Source: Candidatus Gastranaerophilales bacterium (GTDB lineage: Bacteria > Cyanobacteriota > Vampirovibrionia > Gastranaerophilales > Gastranaerophilaceae). Taken from it: a stretch of DNA of 64,000 bases. A program made the translations under genes and the position numbers. Positions 8,979 to 18,411 of the stretch are shown here, piece by piece. The stretch spans positions 44,789-108,788 of the forward strand of contig CANQNW010000006.1 in the NCBI GenBank assembly GCA_947625305.1, in the 5' to 3' direction. The notes beneath the pieces are model-generated. The model was not told the origin of the DNA and did no database searches. It saw only the letters and a list, made by a program, of their open reading frames with translations. The first letter of the stretch is position 1; the number at the start of each line of letters is the position of its first letter.

Positions 8979-10055
8979 ATGAATAAAGAAGTTATTAAAA
9001 TACAAACGTTAAACGATAATAAAAGGATGTCTACACAAGAACTCCTTCAATTAATAACTTTAAAAATTTCAGAAGGATATACCGATTTTGAAATAGCGGG
9101 GTGCGGTCAGCATAATATAGGGGGTTCCTCCTGGGCAATATGTGACGGAGATGAATTAAAATTTAAAATCACAAACCCCGGGCAAAGAGTAGGTGCAATG
9201 GCATTAAAAGGCACTCATATTTATGTTGAAGGCAGTGCACCCGCTGATGTCGGCTGGTTGAATTCGGGAGCTGAAATTATTGTTGACGGTGACTGCGGGG
9301 ATACGGCTTCACACTGCGCTGCAGGCGGAAAAATATTTGTTTCGGGCAGAGTAGGTACTCGCTCGGGCGCATTAATGAAACATGACCCTAAATTTGAACC
9401 GCCTGAATTTTGGGTGTTAAAAAATACAGGCTCATTCGGTTTTGAATTTATGGGCGGAGGTATTGCCGTTATTTGCGGTTGGGATTGTGACGGAATTGAC
9501 TCGGTTTTAGGTAACCGCTCATGCGTAGGTATGGTAGGCGGAACAATTTATGTAAGAGGCAAAATCTCAGGTATTGCCGATTGTGTTGTTATTAATGAAT
9601 TAAATGATAAAGATATTGAATTTCTAAAAAACGGACTTACGGAATTTCTCGATAAAATTAACAAAACTAATTTATATTCCGAACTTACCGATTTTTCAAT
9701 TTGGCATAAAATTGAACCAATGCCCCCTGAGTTAAAGAAAAAGAAAATTTCCGTTGCGGAGTTTAGAAAAACCTCGTGGGTAGAAGGTGGTATCTTCGGC
9801 GATTTTATCCATGATGATTTTAAAGTTAATCCATTACCTGCAACAAGTGACGGCAGAGTTCATATACCAATGTGGAACAGCGAAAAATGTGTGGACTGTA
9901 AAATGTGTTTAAATAATTGCCCTAATTTCGCTATAAAAGAAGATAATAAACAATATTCATCAGATGAAAACTTATGTATCGGCTGCGGAATATGTGAGGC
10001 TGTCTGCCCTAAACAGGCATGGCAATTAATTTCAAACAGAAATGAAATTTCTTAA
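8979..10055 (+). CDS. Glutamate synthase GXGXG subunit fused to a 2x[4Fe-4S] ferredoxin domain
   Basis: This 358-residue protein corresponds to the C-terminal GXGXG (right-handed beta-helix) domain of GltB, separate here as in GlxC. Glycine-rich turns are visible (GCGQHNIGGSSWAI, GSAPADVGWLNSG, CAAGGKIFVSGRVG, MGGGIAVICGWDC). The last about 65 residues carry two ferredoxin motifs (CVDCKMCLNNC and CIGCGICEAVC), an addition not found in classical GltB. It follows the catalytic gene by 15 nt with GAGAAG upstream of the ATG. The third member of the operon, it probably supplies both the structural domain and an extra electron path. Confidence 0.85.
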   Translation: MNKEVIKIQTLNDNKRMSTQELLQLITLKISEGYTDFEIAGCGQHNIGGSSWAICDGDELKFKITNPGQRVGAMALKGTHIYVEGSAPADVGWLNSGAEIIVDGDCGDTASHCAAGGKIFVSGRVGTRSGALMKHDPKFEPPEFWVLKNTGSFGFEFMGGGIAVICGWDCDGIDSVLGNRSCVGMVGGTIYVRGKISGIADCVVINELNDKDIEFLKNGLTEFLDKINKTNLYSELTDFSIWHKIEPMPPELKKKKISVAEFRKTSWVEGGIFGDFIHDDFKVNPLPATSDGRVHIPMWNSEKCVDCKMCLNNCPNFAIKEDNKQYSSDENLCIGCGICEAVCPKQAWQLISNRNEIS

Positions 10056-10056
10056 T

Positions 10057-10092
10057 AAAACTTAATTTGTTTAATTTTTAATTAAAGTTTTT
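10057..10092 (+). terminator. Weak AT-rich terminator after the glutamate synthase operon
   Basis: AAAACTTAATT at 10057-10067 pairs with AATTAAAGTTTT (one-base bulge), followed by a short T-run. It is AT-only apart from two pairs, so the strength is doubtful. Confidence 0.35.
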
Positions 10093-10141
10093 CTGTATTC
10101 TGCCGATACTCAATTTGAGTAGTAATGTAAGGAGTGATTTC

Positions 10142-11956
10142 ATGTCTGAACAAATTCCGGGCGGAGAAAACTTATATCTTAATATATTTAATTCAAATCT
10201 TAAAAATCTTGGGATAAATAAAGAATATACCGTTGAAGATTTTACTTCCATATTTTTAAACTCTGAAAAAGATGAAAACGGAAATGTTTCAAATGAAATT
10301 TTTCTTGATAATTTGTTAAAAGATTATAATATGTCGCATGAGAGTGTTATACCTGAGACAATGTATAATTTATTATTTTTTAATCACCTTGATGGGGATA
10401 GGAGTTCAATATCAAAAAGTGATTTAGAAAATGCATTTAATATTCTTCTTAATGATGTTTCAACATTAACACCGGCAGAATGGTCATCTCAAATAGGTGA
10501 TATGGATGAAACATATTATCCTCCTGAAATATTAAACGATGAAATTGAATATGTTGATGATGAGCCTCAGGATACAAATGTAAATAATACTGAAAATTAT
10601 GAAGTTGAAGAAGGCAAAGCATTAACTCCTGAAAATAAAGCAGAAACTTCATTTAAAGAAACAAGTAAAGTTAAGCAGAATGAAAACGGTGAATATTATG
10701 TGGATGTTGAAAAATATGATGGTAATCATTCTAAAAACGGCTGTGTTTGGGATATAGTATATAATTCTTATGATTTATCGGGCGTAAATGTCAGCTGGAC
10801 AACTTTAAAAGAAGCTATATATAAAGCAAACGGCGGTGAAAAAAGGCTTCATCCCGGAGATAAAATTATTCTTCCTCCATTGGAGGATATAATTGCGGGT
10901 ACAGTGAAATCTCCCGATGAAAGAAATACGGATGCAAGTACTGTATCATCACAAAATAACACAATGGAACAATCCGGCAATCTGGAAGTAACGGGTGAAG
11001 TGTCTGATAATGAAAAAGCCAAAGCACACCTTAATGATTATTTATATGTTTTTGATAAAACAAATCCCGATGATGTTGAACAGGTTATTGACGAACTTAT
11101 AACAGACGAAGAAGTTTCAATTTCCGATAAAATGAAAATTTTAAACACAATTTATAATGATAGCGAAGTTGATAATAAATCAGTCATAAAAAGTTATTTT
11201 GAAAAATCGGATAAATTTTTTGCGGATGCACTAAATGAAATTGCAAATAATCGTGATAAATATTCTTATGGTGATTTAAAGGCATTTGTTTCAAGATATT
11301 CGATTTATAACCCGGGCGGTAGTTTTACTGCAGAAGATACACCTGATATGATAAATGCTTGGGTTAATGTTCTTAATACGGCTCAAAGTCAAGATGAAAT
11401 TGATGATATAACCTCCAGAAGATTTCGTAACCCTGAAGAAAACGGAATGCTGACATTATCAGAAGCTATATATACTTACCTCCCCGATAAAGCTTCAGAA
11501 TTAGAAGGTAATGTTTTAGCAAAATCTGCGGAAAAATTTGCCGATAAAACAACCCCTGCTGATTACGGGATAGAAGATGCAAGAGCCTCTGAATTAACTG
11601 AAAAATACGGAAATGATTTTAACGGAGTTTTAAAAGCTATTGTTGATTTGAGAAACTCTAACGGCTATATATCAAATAATGAATTATTGTACTTAATTCA
11701 GAATTCATATGGCGGTGATATGTCTTCATTTATTGAGGATATAAATGCACTTCCGCAGGAGGTTCAAAAAGCTGTATATGCAGTATTACAAGAGGCATAT
11801 AAAAATGAAGGAAACGCATTTGAACTTTTAGATAATGTTTCAAGATCAAGTGATAGAGATAACTATAAGGCAGAAGGTATATCTTACGGTTATGCAAATA
11901 CAATTAGAAATTACTTAAATCGTCAAACTGATAAAGATGAAAGTCTGCCAACTTAA
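10142..11956 (+). CDS. EF-hand-like acidic protein with a LysM-like segment
   Basis: The protein has 604 residues from the ATG at 10142, which follows TAAGGAGTG by 7 nt; an upstream in-frame TTG (10115) has no such site. Residues about 40-110 carry two EF-hand-like stretches (SEKDENGNVSNEIFLDNLL and NHLDGDRSSISKSDLENAF). Around residues 190-250 a segment with VWDIVYNSYDLS, LKEAIYKANGG and LHPGDKIILPP resembles a LysM domain. The rest is helical and acidic. No signal peptide is evident. It is followed by a second EF-hand protein in the same orientation, and the two may be distant paralogues. The cellular role is unknown; calcium binding is inferred from the motif. Confidence 0.7.
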   Translation: MSEQIPGGENLYLNIFNSNLKNLGINKEYTVEDFTSIFLNSEKDENGNVSNEIFLDNLLKDYNMSHESVIPETMYNLLFFNHLDGDRSSISKSDLENAFNILLNDVSTLTPAEWSSQIGDMDETYYPPEILNDEIEYVDDEPQDTNVNNTENYEVEEGKALTPENKAETSFKETSKVKQNENGEYYVDVEKYDGNHSKNGCVWDIVYNSYDLSGVNVSWTTLKEAIYKANGGEKRLHPGDKIILPPLEDIIAGTVKSPDERNTDASTVSSQNNTMEQSGNLEVTGEVSDNEKAKAHLNDYLYVFDKTNPDDVEQVIDELITDEEVSISDKMKILNTIYNDSEVDNKSVIKSYFEKSDKFFADALNEIANNRDKYSYGDLKAFVSRYSIYNPGGSFTAEDTPDMINAWVNVLNTAQSQDEIDDITSRRFRNPEENGMLTLSEAIYTYLPDKASELEGNVLAKSAEKFADKTTPADYGIEDARASELTEKYGNDFNGVLKAIVDLRNSNGYISNNELLYLIQNSYGGDMSSFIEDINALPQEVQKAVYAVLQEAYKNEGNAFELLDNVSRSSDRDNYKAEGISYGYANTIRNYLNRQTDKDESLPT

Positions 11957-12101
11957 GCTAAAGGGCTTATAAATAGTATAAATAAAGATAGGAATTATGA
12001 AGAATTGTAAAAACATATTAGAAATAATTTAAAAAATTAAAGTTGTAACTTTTAAATGTCGATATTACAAATATAGTATGAATTATAAAAAGGAGTGTCT
12101 T

Positions 12102-13580
12102 ATGGGTTCAGATTTTTCAAATTATGCAAATAGTTTCTTGAAAAATAATTCGAATTATACTTCGTCATCATTAAAGGGTGAATTAAGTCAAATTGCCAAT
12201 GAACTATATAATCGAGGCAGATCTATTACATCTATATATACGATAGATGAAAATACACAGATGAATAAAGGAGATTTTACTTCTTTATTCGCTTTTGCCA
12301 CTGATAATAATATTGATGAAGTAAACAGCGATCAGGTTGATTTACTTTATGATATTTTGGACTATGACCAAGATGGTAATTTATCATATGATGAGTTATC
12401 AGTATTTGCTGATGCATCAGGGGAAATCACTGATTTTAATATGTGGCAGGTTGTTCTAAACTACTCCGCAGGTGAATATGATAAAGTTGAGACAAGCAGT
12501 TCAACGGCAGCAAACGGGTCTGCGGAAACAAGTGCTTCTACTGCAACAAGCGGTTCAACTGCAACAGATGGTTCTTCTTCAGGAAGTTCTAATGCAAATA
12601 GTTCAACCGGTACTGAAAATTCCACTCCCGCAGGTACAACTGGGACACAAAATACTTCAGAAACAGAAGAAACAGAAGAAACTGAAAATAATGAAGATGA
12701 CACCGATTCTGATGACAATCTTGCTAATAATACCTCTACTTCACTTGATTTATCTGATGTAAATTCAATAAAATCTTATGTAAATCAATTTATAAATGGA
12801 ACAAATAATACTCCGGGTAAAGTAATTGATTGGCTTGTTGAAAGCGAAATTATTTCAAAATCAGATGCTGATGTTATGCGAAAAGCCTTTTATGATTTTT
12901 CGGATGAAGAATATAGTATGATACAAACTTTTATGGCAAACGGAAAAACATTTGATGAGGCTGTAGAGTTACTGCAAAAAGGCGGCTATGTTGGTGAAGC
13001 AAGTTCAACACTTGATAAACAAGTTAAAGTTTCAAGTTTATCAGATGCTGAAATAGCTGCATATGCTGATAAATTATATAATTCTATGGCAATATGGGGT
13101 ACAAAAGCAAATGATTTTAATTCCGTATTTAACAGTAATATGCCTGAAGAAGATTTAGTAGCTGTTCTTTCATACTATAATGAAACATACGGCAGTTTCT
13201 TGCAGGATGTTGAACATGATTTTACTGCATTAACAGGCCAGAATAAAATTATGAAAAAATATGCCGAGATATTACGACATCAAATAGAAGCAGGTAATGA
13301 GCAAGCCTTAGACCTTATGTGTAATGAACTATATTCTGCATTAAATGAAAATAATTCATTTAAATTTATTTTGACTGCATTCTTTAATGATGGTCAGTTT
13401 GGAGCTGATAATTTAATAGATGAAAAGTTAATTGCAAAAATGTCTCAAAGATATCTTGAATTAACGGGTACATGGTTAGATTCGGCTGTAGGTAATTATT
13501 CTACAAATAATAATAATGCAGAGGGTGTATTAATAAGTCTTCAGCAAAGGATTGCAAAGGCACATGCTAATAATAAATAA
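12102..13580 (+). CDS. EF-hand protein with Ser/Thr/Glu-rich linker
   Basis: The protein has 492 residues from the ATG at 12102, which follows AAAAAGGAGTGTCTT; the earlier in-frame ATG at 12078 lies before that site and is rejected. A canonical EF-hand loop, DYDQDGNLSYDE, is near residue 90. It is followed by a low-complexity linker of Ser, Thr, Ala and Gly turning to Glu/Asp (about residues 130-210) and then a helical domain of roughly 270 residues. No signal peptide or membrane segment is visible. The architecture (EF-hand, flexible linker, helical domain) parallels the preceding gene. It ends just before a strong terminator. The function is unknown. Confidence 0.72.
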   Translation: MGSDFSNYANSFLKNNSNYTSSSLKGELSQIANELYNRGRSITSIYTIDENTQMNKGDFTSLFAFATDNNIDEVNSDQVDLLYDILDYDQDGNLSYDELSVFADASGEITDFNMWQVVLNYSAGEYDKVETSSSTAANGSAETSASTATSGSTATDGSSSGSSNANSSTGTENSTPAGTTGTQNTSETEETEETENNEDDTDSDDNLANNTSTSLDLSDVNSIKSYVNQFINGTNNTPGKVIDWLVESEIISKSDADVMRKAFYDFSDEEYSMIQTFMANGKTFDEAVELLQKGGYVGEASSTLDKQVKVSSLSDAEIAAYADKLYNSMAIWGTKANDFNSVFNSNMPEEDLVAVLSYYNETYGSFLQDVEHDFTALTGQNKIMKKYAEILRHQIEAGNEQALDLMCNELYSALNENNSFKFILTAFFNDGQFGADNLIDEKLIAKMSQRYLELTGTWLDSAVGNYSTNNNNAEGVLISLQQRIAKAHANNK

Positions 13581-13587
13581 TTAATTA

Positions 13588-13615
13588 AAGCGGGTTTATT
13601 ACCCGCTTTTTTTAT
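13588..13615 (+). terminator. Rho-independent terminator
   Basis: AAGCGGGT, loop TTATT, ACCCGCTT followed by TTTTT. It closes the EF-hand gene. The stem also lies at the 3' end of the convergent membrane-protein gene and may serve both. Confidence 0.85.
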
Positions 13616-15111
13616 TTTAAATTTGTAGAAAATATTGTCTTATTGTAATATTCATCATTTACTATGGGATATAAGTATTTGTCTTTTATATCTTTTTTGG
13701 GAATAAAAACACCTGATAAATTATTTTCAAAAACCAATTCCCAATCTGCATGATTTTTCATTTTTTCGTATACGGGATATTCTTTTTCTATAATCATCAC
13801 ATCTGTTTTATATTCTCTTATAATTTTATACCAGTCATTTTTTACCAGATGAAAGTTCTTTAAATCATTTAATAATTCGGGATAATACACTTCTTCATAT
13901 CTTCCGTCCATAACAATTTTGTTATTCGGATATAATTTATATGCGGCATAACTGCCCCAGTCAAAGTTTATAAATAAATTGCCTTTTATATTATTGATTT
14001 TTATAAATTCAATAGCGAATCTCGGGTATTTTGTTTCTGTTATCCTTATTTCCTTTTTTGCTATTAAAGGAGGTAAACTGAGTATAATAATCAGAAAATA
14101 TATAATTACATTTTTGAATAAAATAACTGTTTTATTTTTGGTAAAGTTAAATATCGAGTAAAAATCATCATATAAAAATATCCCGGCACTGATTACAAAA
14201 AACGGTATATGTCTTATGCTTATTATTGATAAAAACATAGTTGTTAATAGTACTAAAATTTTTGTTTTATCAATTTGTTTGTATGAAAGTTTATTTTTAA
14301 TTATATTAATAATGCCTGTTATCGGCATTACAAATAAGTAAATTTTATATAAAGGGTAAGAATATTTGTAATAATTAATAAAAGGACTTTTCCATTCCGT
14401 TATATAAGTGCGTTTCATTAAGGCTGCTTTAAATAAAAAAATCACATAGCTTATTCCGTAAGGATTAATAAATAATACGGGTATACATCCAAAAAGAGTA
14501 TAAATATATTTTTTAATACTGTTCTTATTTAAAAATTCACCTGCGCAATAGAGAATAATTAATCCTAACCCGCTTAAACATCCGCCGTGAATGTTGCACC
14601 AGAACAGCATTAAAATCGGTAATAAATATAAACTTTTATTTTTATCCTGTCTTGCTCGTTCAAGAATATATAAAAACATTGTGAAAAATAAACATGTAAA
14701 CAATAAACATCTTATTGTTGCACCCAGGCTTTTTTGAATTGCAAAAAATATTATTGCGTAATATAGTATGTTATAGCTTATTGTTGTTTTCGGCGGTCTT
14801 AAATCTATTGTTTTATAGCAAAAAAACAAAGTAAAAAATGTCAAAATCCCTTGCAATAATATAAGACCCGAGTTCCCGAAATATTTTAAAATGCAGTAAA
14901 AAATTAAACTTGCGCCCCATTCATGGTCATACCAAGTATGAGTTGGAGTGTATGATAAAAAATCTTTTAACGGAACACAATGATTTTCAAAAATATACCC
15001 GCCTGCAATGAGCCTTGCCCATAAATCATTATCGGGTGTGCTGTTTATACAGCATTGCCCGCAGCAGAATATAAGTAAAGTAATTATAAATACAATTCTA
15101 TTCATTTTCAC
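13612..15111 (-). CDS. GT-C-like multi-pass membrane protein
   Basis: This 499-residue protein has an N-terminal membrane segment, then a large loop (STPDNDLWARLIAGG...LKDFLSYT...WYDHEWGASLI) with Asp, Trp and His/Glu placed as in polyprenol-phosphate-dependent GT-C glycosyltransferases. About ten further hydrophobic segments follow. The last about 110 residues are soluble (FINFDWGSYAAYKLYP, VMDGRYEEVYYPE), also typical of such proteins. It probably transfers a sugar to protein or glycan outside the cytoplasmic membrane; donor and acceptor are unknown. The start overlaps the end of the next upstream gene by 14 nt, which suggests coupling. Confidence 0.62.
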   Translation of the reverse strand: MKMNRIVFIITLLIFCCGQCCINSTPDNDLWARLIAGGYIFENHCVPLKDFLSYTPTHTWYDHEWGASLIFYCILKYFGNSGLILLQGILTFFTLFFCYKTIDLRPPKTTISYNILYYAIIFFAIQKSLGATIRCLLFTCLFFTMFLYILERARQDKNKSLYLLPILMLFWCNIHGGCLSGLGLIILYCAGEFLNKNSIKKYIYTLFGCIPVLFINPYGISYVIFLFKAALMKRTYITEWKSPFINYYKYSYPLYKIYLFVMPITGIINIIKNKLSYKQIDKTKILVLLTTMFLSIISIRHIPFFVISAGIFLYDDFYSIFNFTKNKTVILFKNVIIYFLIIILSLPPLIAKKEIRITETKYPRFAIEFIKINNIKGNLFINFDWGSYAAYKLYPNNKIVMDGRYEEVYYPELLNDLKNFHLVKNDWYKIIREYKTDVMIIEKEYPVYEKMKNHADWELVFENNLSGVFIPKKDIKDKYLYPIVNDEYYNKTIFSTNLK

Positions 15112-15712
15112 TGTAATCTTTTATGCTGATTACAACAATTGTATCTTCTTCTATATTAAAATCTTTACCTTTCTCAATGTATGTTAAAGGAGTGCTTTCA
15201 TATAAATTTTTACCTGCAGATTGTAATCTGTTTTGGTCTTCGTTTGGTTTAATTAACCCCTTTGATACTGCTACTGCTTGTGAAAACCCCGGGACTTTTA
15301 AAAAGTGTCCTGCGACAGAAACACCCGTATTTTCTGCTATTTCTTTAAAATCCTTTTTATTTGAAGGTCTTAAACTGCCTTCATATTTATTTAGAACCGT
15401 TTCTGTTCTGTTTATAGAGGGAATCGTGTATGATACAAGTTTAACTTTAAGATAACCGTCCCTTTTCCCTCTTTTCGGGTCTACATAATCTAATACTTTT
15501 ACTGTTATATCGGAATTTTTCTCTATTATTATTTTATCTGATATCTTATAATTATCTATTGCTTTAAAGGTTAATAAGCAGTTATGGGTTAACTGTTTTC
15601 CTTCAATTGCCTGAAGTGCTGCAGCATAAACCTTGTGGGGAATTACTTCCGCTTTTACAACCTGCGGAATTATTAATAATAATGTTATTATTGTTAATAA
15701 TATCTTTTTCAT
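15098..15712 (-). CDS. Secreted or periplasmic protein of unknown function
   Basis: The protein has 204 residues with a clear signal peptide (Lys2-3, hydrophobic core, cleavage after VVKA near residue 21). The mature part is a beta-rich domain with repeated Lys/Glu (ITVKVLDYVDPKRGKRDGY, LKVKLVSYTIPSINR). A Shine-Dalgarno AGGAGATAGAAG precedes the ATG. It is the first gene of a two-gene unit with the GT-C-like protein and might be its substrate or partner. No family recognised. Confidence 0.7.
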   Translation of the reverse strand: MKKILLTIITLLLIIPQVVKAEVIPHKVYAAALQAIEGKQLTHNCLLTFKAIDNYKISDKIIIEKNSDITVKVLDYVDPKRGKRDGYLKVKLVSYTIPSINRTETVLNKYEGSLRPSNKKDFKEIAENTGVSVAGHFLKVPGFSQAVAVSKGLIKPNEDQNRLQSAGKNLYESTPLTYIEKGKDFNIEEDTIVVISIKDYSENE

Positions 15713-15827
15713 CTTCTATCTCCTTCATGTCTTTATTTTATTATACCATTTAATTTATCTTAATATTTATTAATAAATCGGCAATTATTTAAGTTGTATA
15801 TACTTTATATATATAAGAGGTGGAAAT

Positions 15828-15896
15828 ATGAAATCTTTAATAAAATTTATAAACAGAAAAAAGAAATTTTCAACATTTGTATTATTAAATATTTAA
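15828..15896 (+). CDS. Possible 22-codon small ORF
   Basis: ATG at 15828, 7 nt after AGAGG, encodes a 22-residue basic then hydrophobic peptide (starts MKSLIKFINRKKK, ends VLLNI). It lies alone between two minus-strand genes and ends just before the 3' end of the permease gene. An AT-rich promoter-like stretch (TTGTATATACTTTATAT) precedes it. It is too short to judge coding potential by eye; it could be a small membrane-active peptide or chance. Confidence 0.3.
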   Translation: MKSLIKFINRKKKFSTFVLLNI

Positions 15897-15902
15897 TTTG
15901 TA

Positions 15903-17192
15903 TTAATATATCATAAAATACAATAAAGATAAGACAGCAAGCAGCCATAAAGTTATGTTTGTCTTATTTTTTTGTCCGCATATAAGTTTTATAAACGGGT
16001 AAATTGCAAATCCTGCAATAATACCTGAACCTATGTTATAAGTAAAAATCATTACACATATAGTAAATATTGCAGGTGCAAATTCCGTAATATCTTTAAA
16101 ATCAAGTTTTGTTATAACTGAAGTCATTAAAATACCTACATATAAAAGAGCAGGTGCATAAGCACATGGCGGAATGATTGATATTAAAGGAGCCAAAAAT
16201 ATCCCAGCTAAAAATAAAAATCCTACGGTTACTGCGGTTAAACCTGTTCTCCCGCCGGCACTTATTCCTGTCATGGAATCAATATATGCACCGGGGGTTG
16301 TTGTACCGAATAACGGGGCTAGTATTACCATTAAAGAGTCAACAATCATAGGTTTTTTTAATTCTTTTGCATCACTGTTATGATTTTCATTTTTATAATT
16401 CAGTGCAATTAATGCTCCCGAGGTATCTATATTAACCATTAAGAAAATAACAAATAATAAGGGGAGAAAACTTTTATTGAAAAGTATTGAAAAATCTAAT
16501 TGAAACAGAGAAGTAGTTATATTATGAGGCAGTGAAAATATTTTTAAAGGCAGGTGTGTTTCCCCGATTAATATCGCTGATATTGTCGTTATAACAACTG
16601 TTATTAAAATTGCGGATTTTAAACCTTTATTAACAAGTTTTATAAGGAGCATAAAACTAAAAATCCCCAGTATTACAGGCATGGAAGTTAAATCTCCGAT
16701 TTCAAGAGGAGTTGAATTTGTTGTAAATTTTACAATCCCCATATCCTTTAGTGCAATAAAAATAAAGAATAATCCAAGTCCTGTGCAAAATGATATTTTA
16801 ATTGTTTCGGGAATTTGGTTAATAATATAAGTTCTAAGATTAAAAACGGTCATAAGGAATAACAGCAAACCGCATATTAAAATAGCCGTAAAACATATAT
16901 TAATGGAAAATTTCGGGGCAATAACATATGCAAGGAATGCGGTTTCTCCTAAAAACGGGGCAACGGCATACGGCTTATTCGCAAATAATCCCATAAATAT
17001 ACTTCCGATAAATACGAGAATTGCAGTAATTGTTAAGGTTGTTTCAAAATTTAATCCTGTAGCGGAAAGTATTTTGGGGCTTAATACAAATAAATAGGAC
17101 ATTGTAAAAAATGTGGTAAGTCCTGCAGTTAATTCTGTTTTAATATTTGTATTATTTTCTTTTAATTTGAATATTTTTTCAATTAATTCCAT
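15903..17192 (-). CDS. NCS2/AzgA-type purine (hypoxanthine/guanine) permease
   Basis: This 429-residue membrane protein starts with the AzgA-family hallmark (TELTAGLTTFFTMSYLF) and continues through about 12-14 hydrophobic segments. It has the conserved NIDTSGALIAL and TPGAYIDSMTGISAGGRTGLTAV blocks, the substrate-site helices of proton-coupled nucleobase permeases of the AzgA/PbuG branch. The ATG overlaps the stop of the upstream gene by one base (TAATG), so translation is coupled to the solute-binding protein gene. Confidence 0.88.
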   Translation of the reverse strand: MELIEKIFKLKENNTNIKTELTAGLTTFFTMSYLFVLSPKILSATGLNFETTLTITAILVFIGSIFMGLFANKPYAVAPFLGETAFLAYVIAPKFSINICFTAILICGLLLFLMTVFNLRTYIINQIPETIKISFCTGLGLFFIFIALKDMGIVKFTTNSTPLEIGDLTSMPVILGIFSFMLLIKLVNKGLKSAILITVVITTISAILIGETHLPLKIFSLPHNITTSLFQLDFSILFNKSFLPLLFVIFLMVNIDTSGALIALNYKNENHNSDAKELKKPMIVDSLMVILAPLFGTTTPGAYIDSMTGISAGGRTGLTAVTVGFLFLAGIFLAPLISIIPPCAYAPALLYVGILMTSVITKLDFKDITEFAPAIFTICVMIFTYNIGSGIIAGFAIYPFIKLICGQKNKTNITLWLLAVLSLLYFMIY

Positions 17193-18409
17193 TATAGTAA
17201 GCTTTCAAGTTTTTTTACGGTATTATCATCAAAAGCTGTTTGTGCATTAACAGTGCCGTTTATTATGCTTTGTGATTTTTCTTTTAGTATATCATTAATT
17301 GATTCGTAATTTTTATTTACTGGGGTCGGTTTTGAATTTTTTATTGATGTTAAGAATATTTTTGAGTTATGTGGTTTTTCTTTTTGTTCTTTATAAATGT
17401 ACTTTTCAGCGCAGTGCCTGTCGGCGGGAATAATTAATCCGCTTTGAGTAAGTTTTTCTATAGATTTTTCGGAAGAAATGTATTTTATAAATTTTATTGC
17501 ATTTTCTTTATTTTTTGAATTTTTAGCTAATGCCCAGCCTGATGAATCAATATAAATTTTATTTTCTCCGCTTGAGGGGAATTCAATTATATCCCAATCA
17601 AAGTTGGCGGTTTCACGAAATTTAGGAACCATCCATCTTCCGCCTATATACATGGCAAGTTTATTATTTATGAACATTTGCGCTGTTGTCATACTGCCGA
17701 TTTGTGCTTTTGTCGGTGATATGTGATATTTATTTGAAAAATCAGCATACAGGTTAAGCGCTTCAATACTTTTTGGATTATTTATTATGATACTTTTTTC
17801 ATCATCAGATATTGCGCCTCCGCCGTTAGATGCTAAGAAATTAAGCCAAAATAATGAATCTTCTTCGGTATTTATTCCGTAAGATTTTTTTGTTGTAAGC
17901 TTTTGGGCGAGTTCTTTAATCTCATATATACTTGAAAGATGAATTTTAGGGTTAATGCCTTCCTTCTTAAATAAATCTTTATTAATAAATATAACTAAAT
18001 TAGAAATATCTCTTGGGATTGCATATAATTTTCCGTCATCTTCAAAACACTTTAATGCTTCTTTATAATATGATTTTTCATTGTCTTTAAAGTATGGTGT
18101 TAAATCTTCAAGCAAATTAGCTTTAATATACATTTTTATAAAATGATTGTTTAAAAAAATTACATCGGGCTCCAGATTTGAAGCAAATAATAAGTGTATT
18201 TTTTGAAAATAATTTTGAGGTATATGAATAAAATCAACTTTTATGTTTGTTTCATTTTCAAAATCGTTGATAATTTCTTTGATAATTTTGGTTTCACTTT
18301 GAGAACCCCACGATGAAAATTTAACAGAATTATTTTCGGTATTGTCAAATCTGCTGATAATACCGATAAGAACCACCAAAACCCCAAGTAGTATAATAAT
18401 TTTTTTCAT
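17192..18409 (-). CDS. Extracellular solute-binding protein, family 1 (sugar type)
   Basis: This 405-residue protein has an N-terminal hydrophobic segment (residues about 3-20) and then the family 1 pattern: FSSWGSQSETKIIKEII, ASNLEPDVIFLNN, a lobe-crossing DGKLYAIPRD, MYIGGRWMVP, and SSGWALAKNSKNKENAIKFI. Such proteins bind oligosaccharides or glycerol-phosphate derivatives for an ABC importer. There is no cysteine lipobox after the hydrophobic segment, so it may stay anchored by an uncleaved signal. No ABC permease or ATPase gene is nearby. The neighbours are a purine permease (1-nt overlap) and a membrane protein (2-nt gap). Ligand unknown. Confidence 0.8.
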   Translation of the reverse strand: MKKIIILLGVLVVLIGIISRFDNTENNSVKFSSWGSQSETKIIKEIINDFENETNIKVDFIHIPQNYFQKIHLLFASNLEPDVIFLNNHFIKMYIKANLLEDLTPYFKDNEKSYYKEALKCFEDDGKLYAIPRDISNLVIFINKDLFKKEGINPKIHLSSIYEIKELAQKLTTKKSYGINTEEDSLFWLNFLASNGGGAISDDEKSIIINNPKSIEALNLYADFSNKYHISPTKAQIGSMTTAQMFINNKLAMYIGGRWMVPKFRETANFDWDIIEFPSSGENKIYIDSSGWALAKNSKNKENAIKFIKYISSEKSIEKLTQSGLIIPADRHCAEKYIYKEQKEKPHNSKIFLTSIKNSKPTPVNKNYESINDILKEKSQSIINGTVNAQTAFDDNTVKKLESLL

Positions 18410-18411
18410 TA

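Noticed and set aside
11997..12032. 11-codon frame after a GGA-type site between the two EF-hand genes
   Set aside because: Too short to judge, no conservation information; probably chance in AT-rich DNA.
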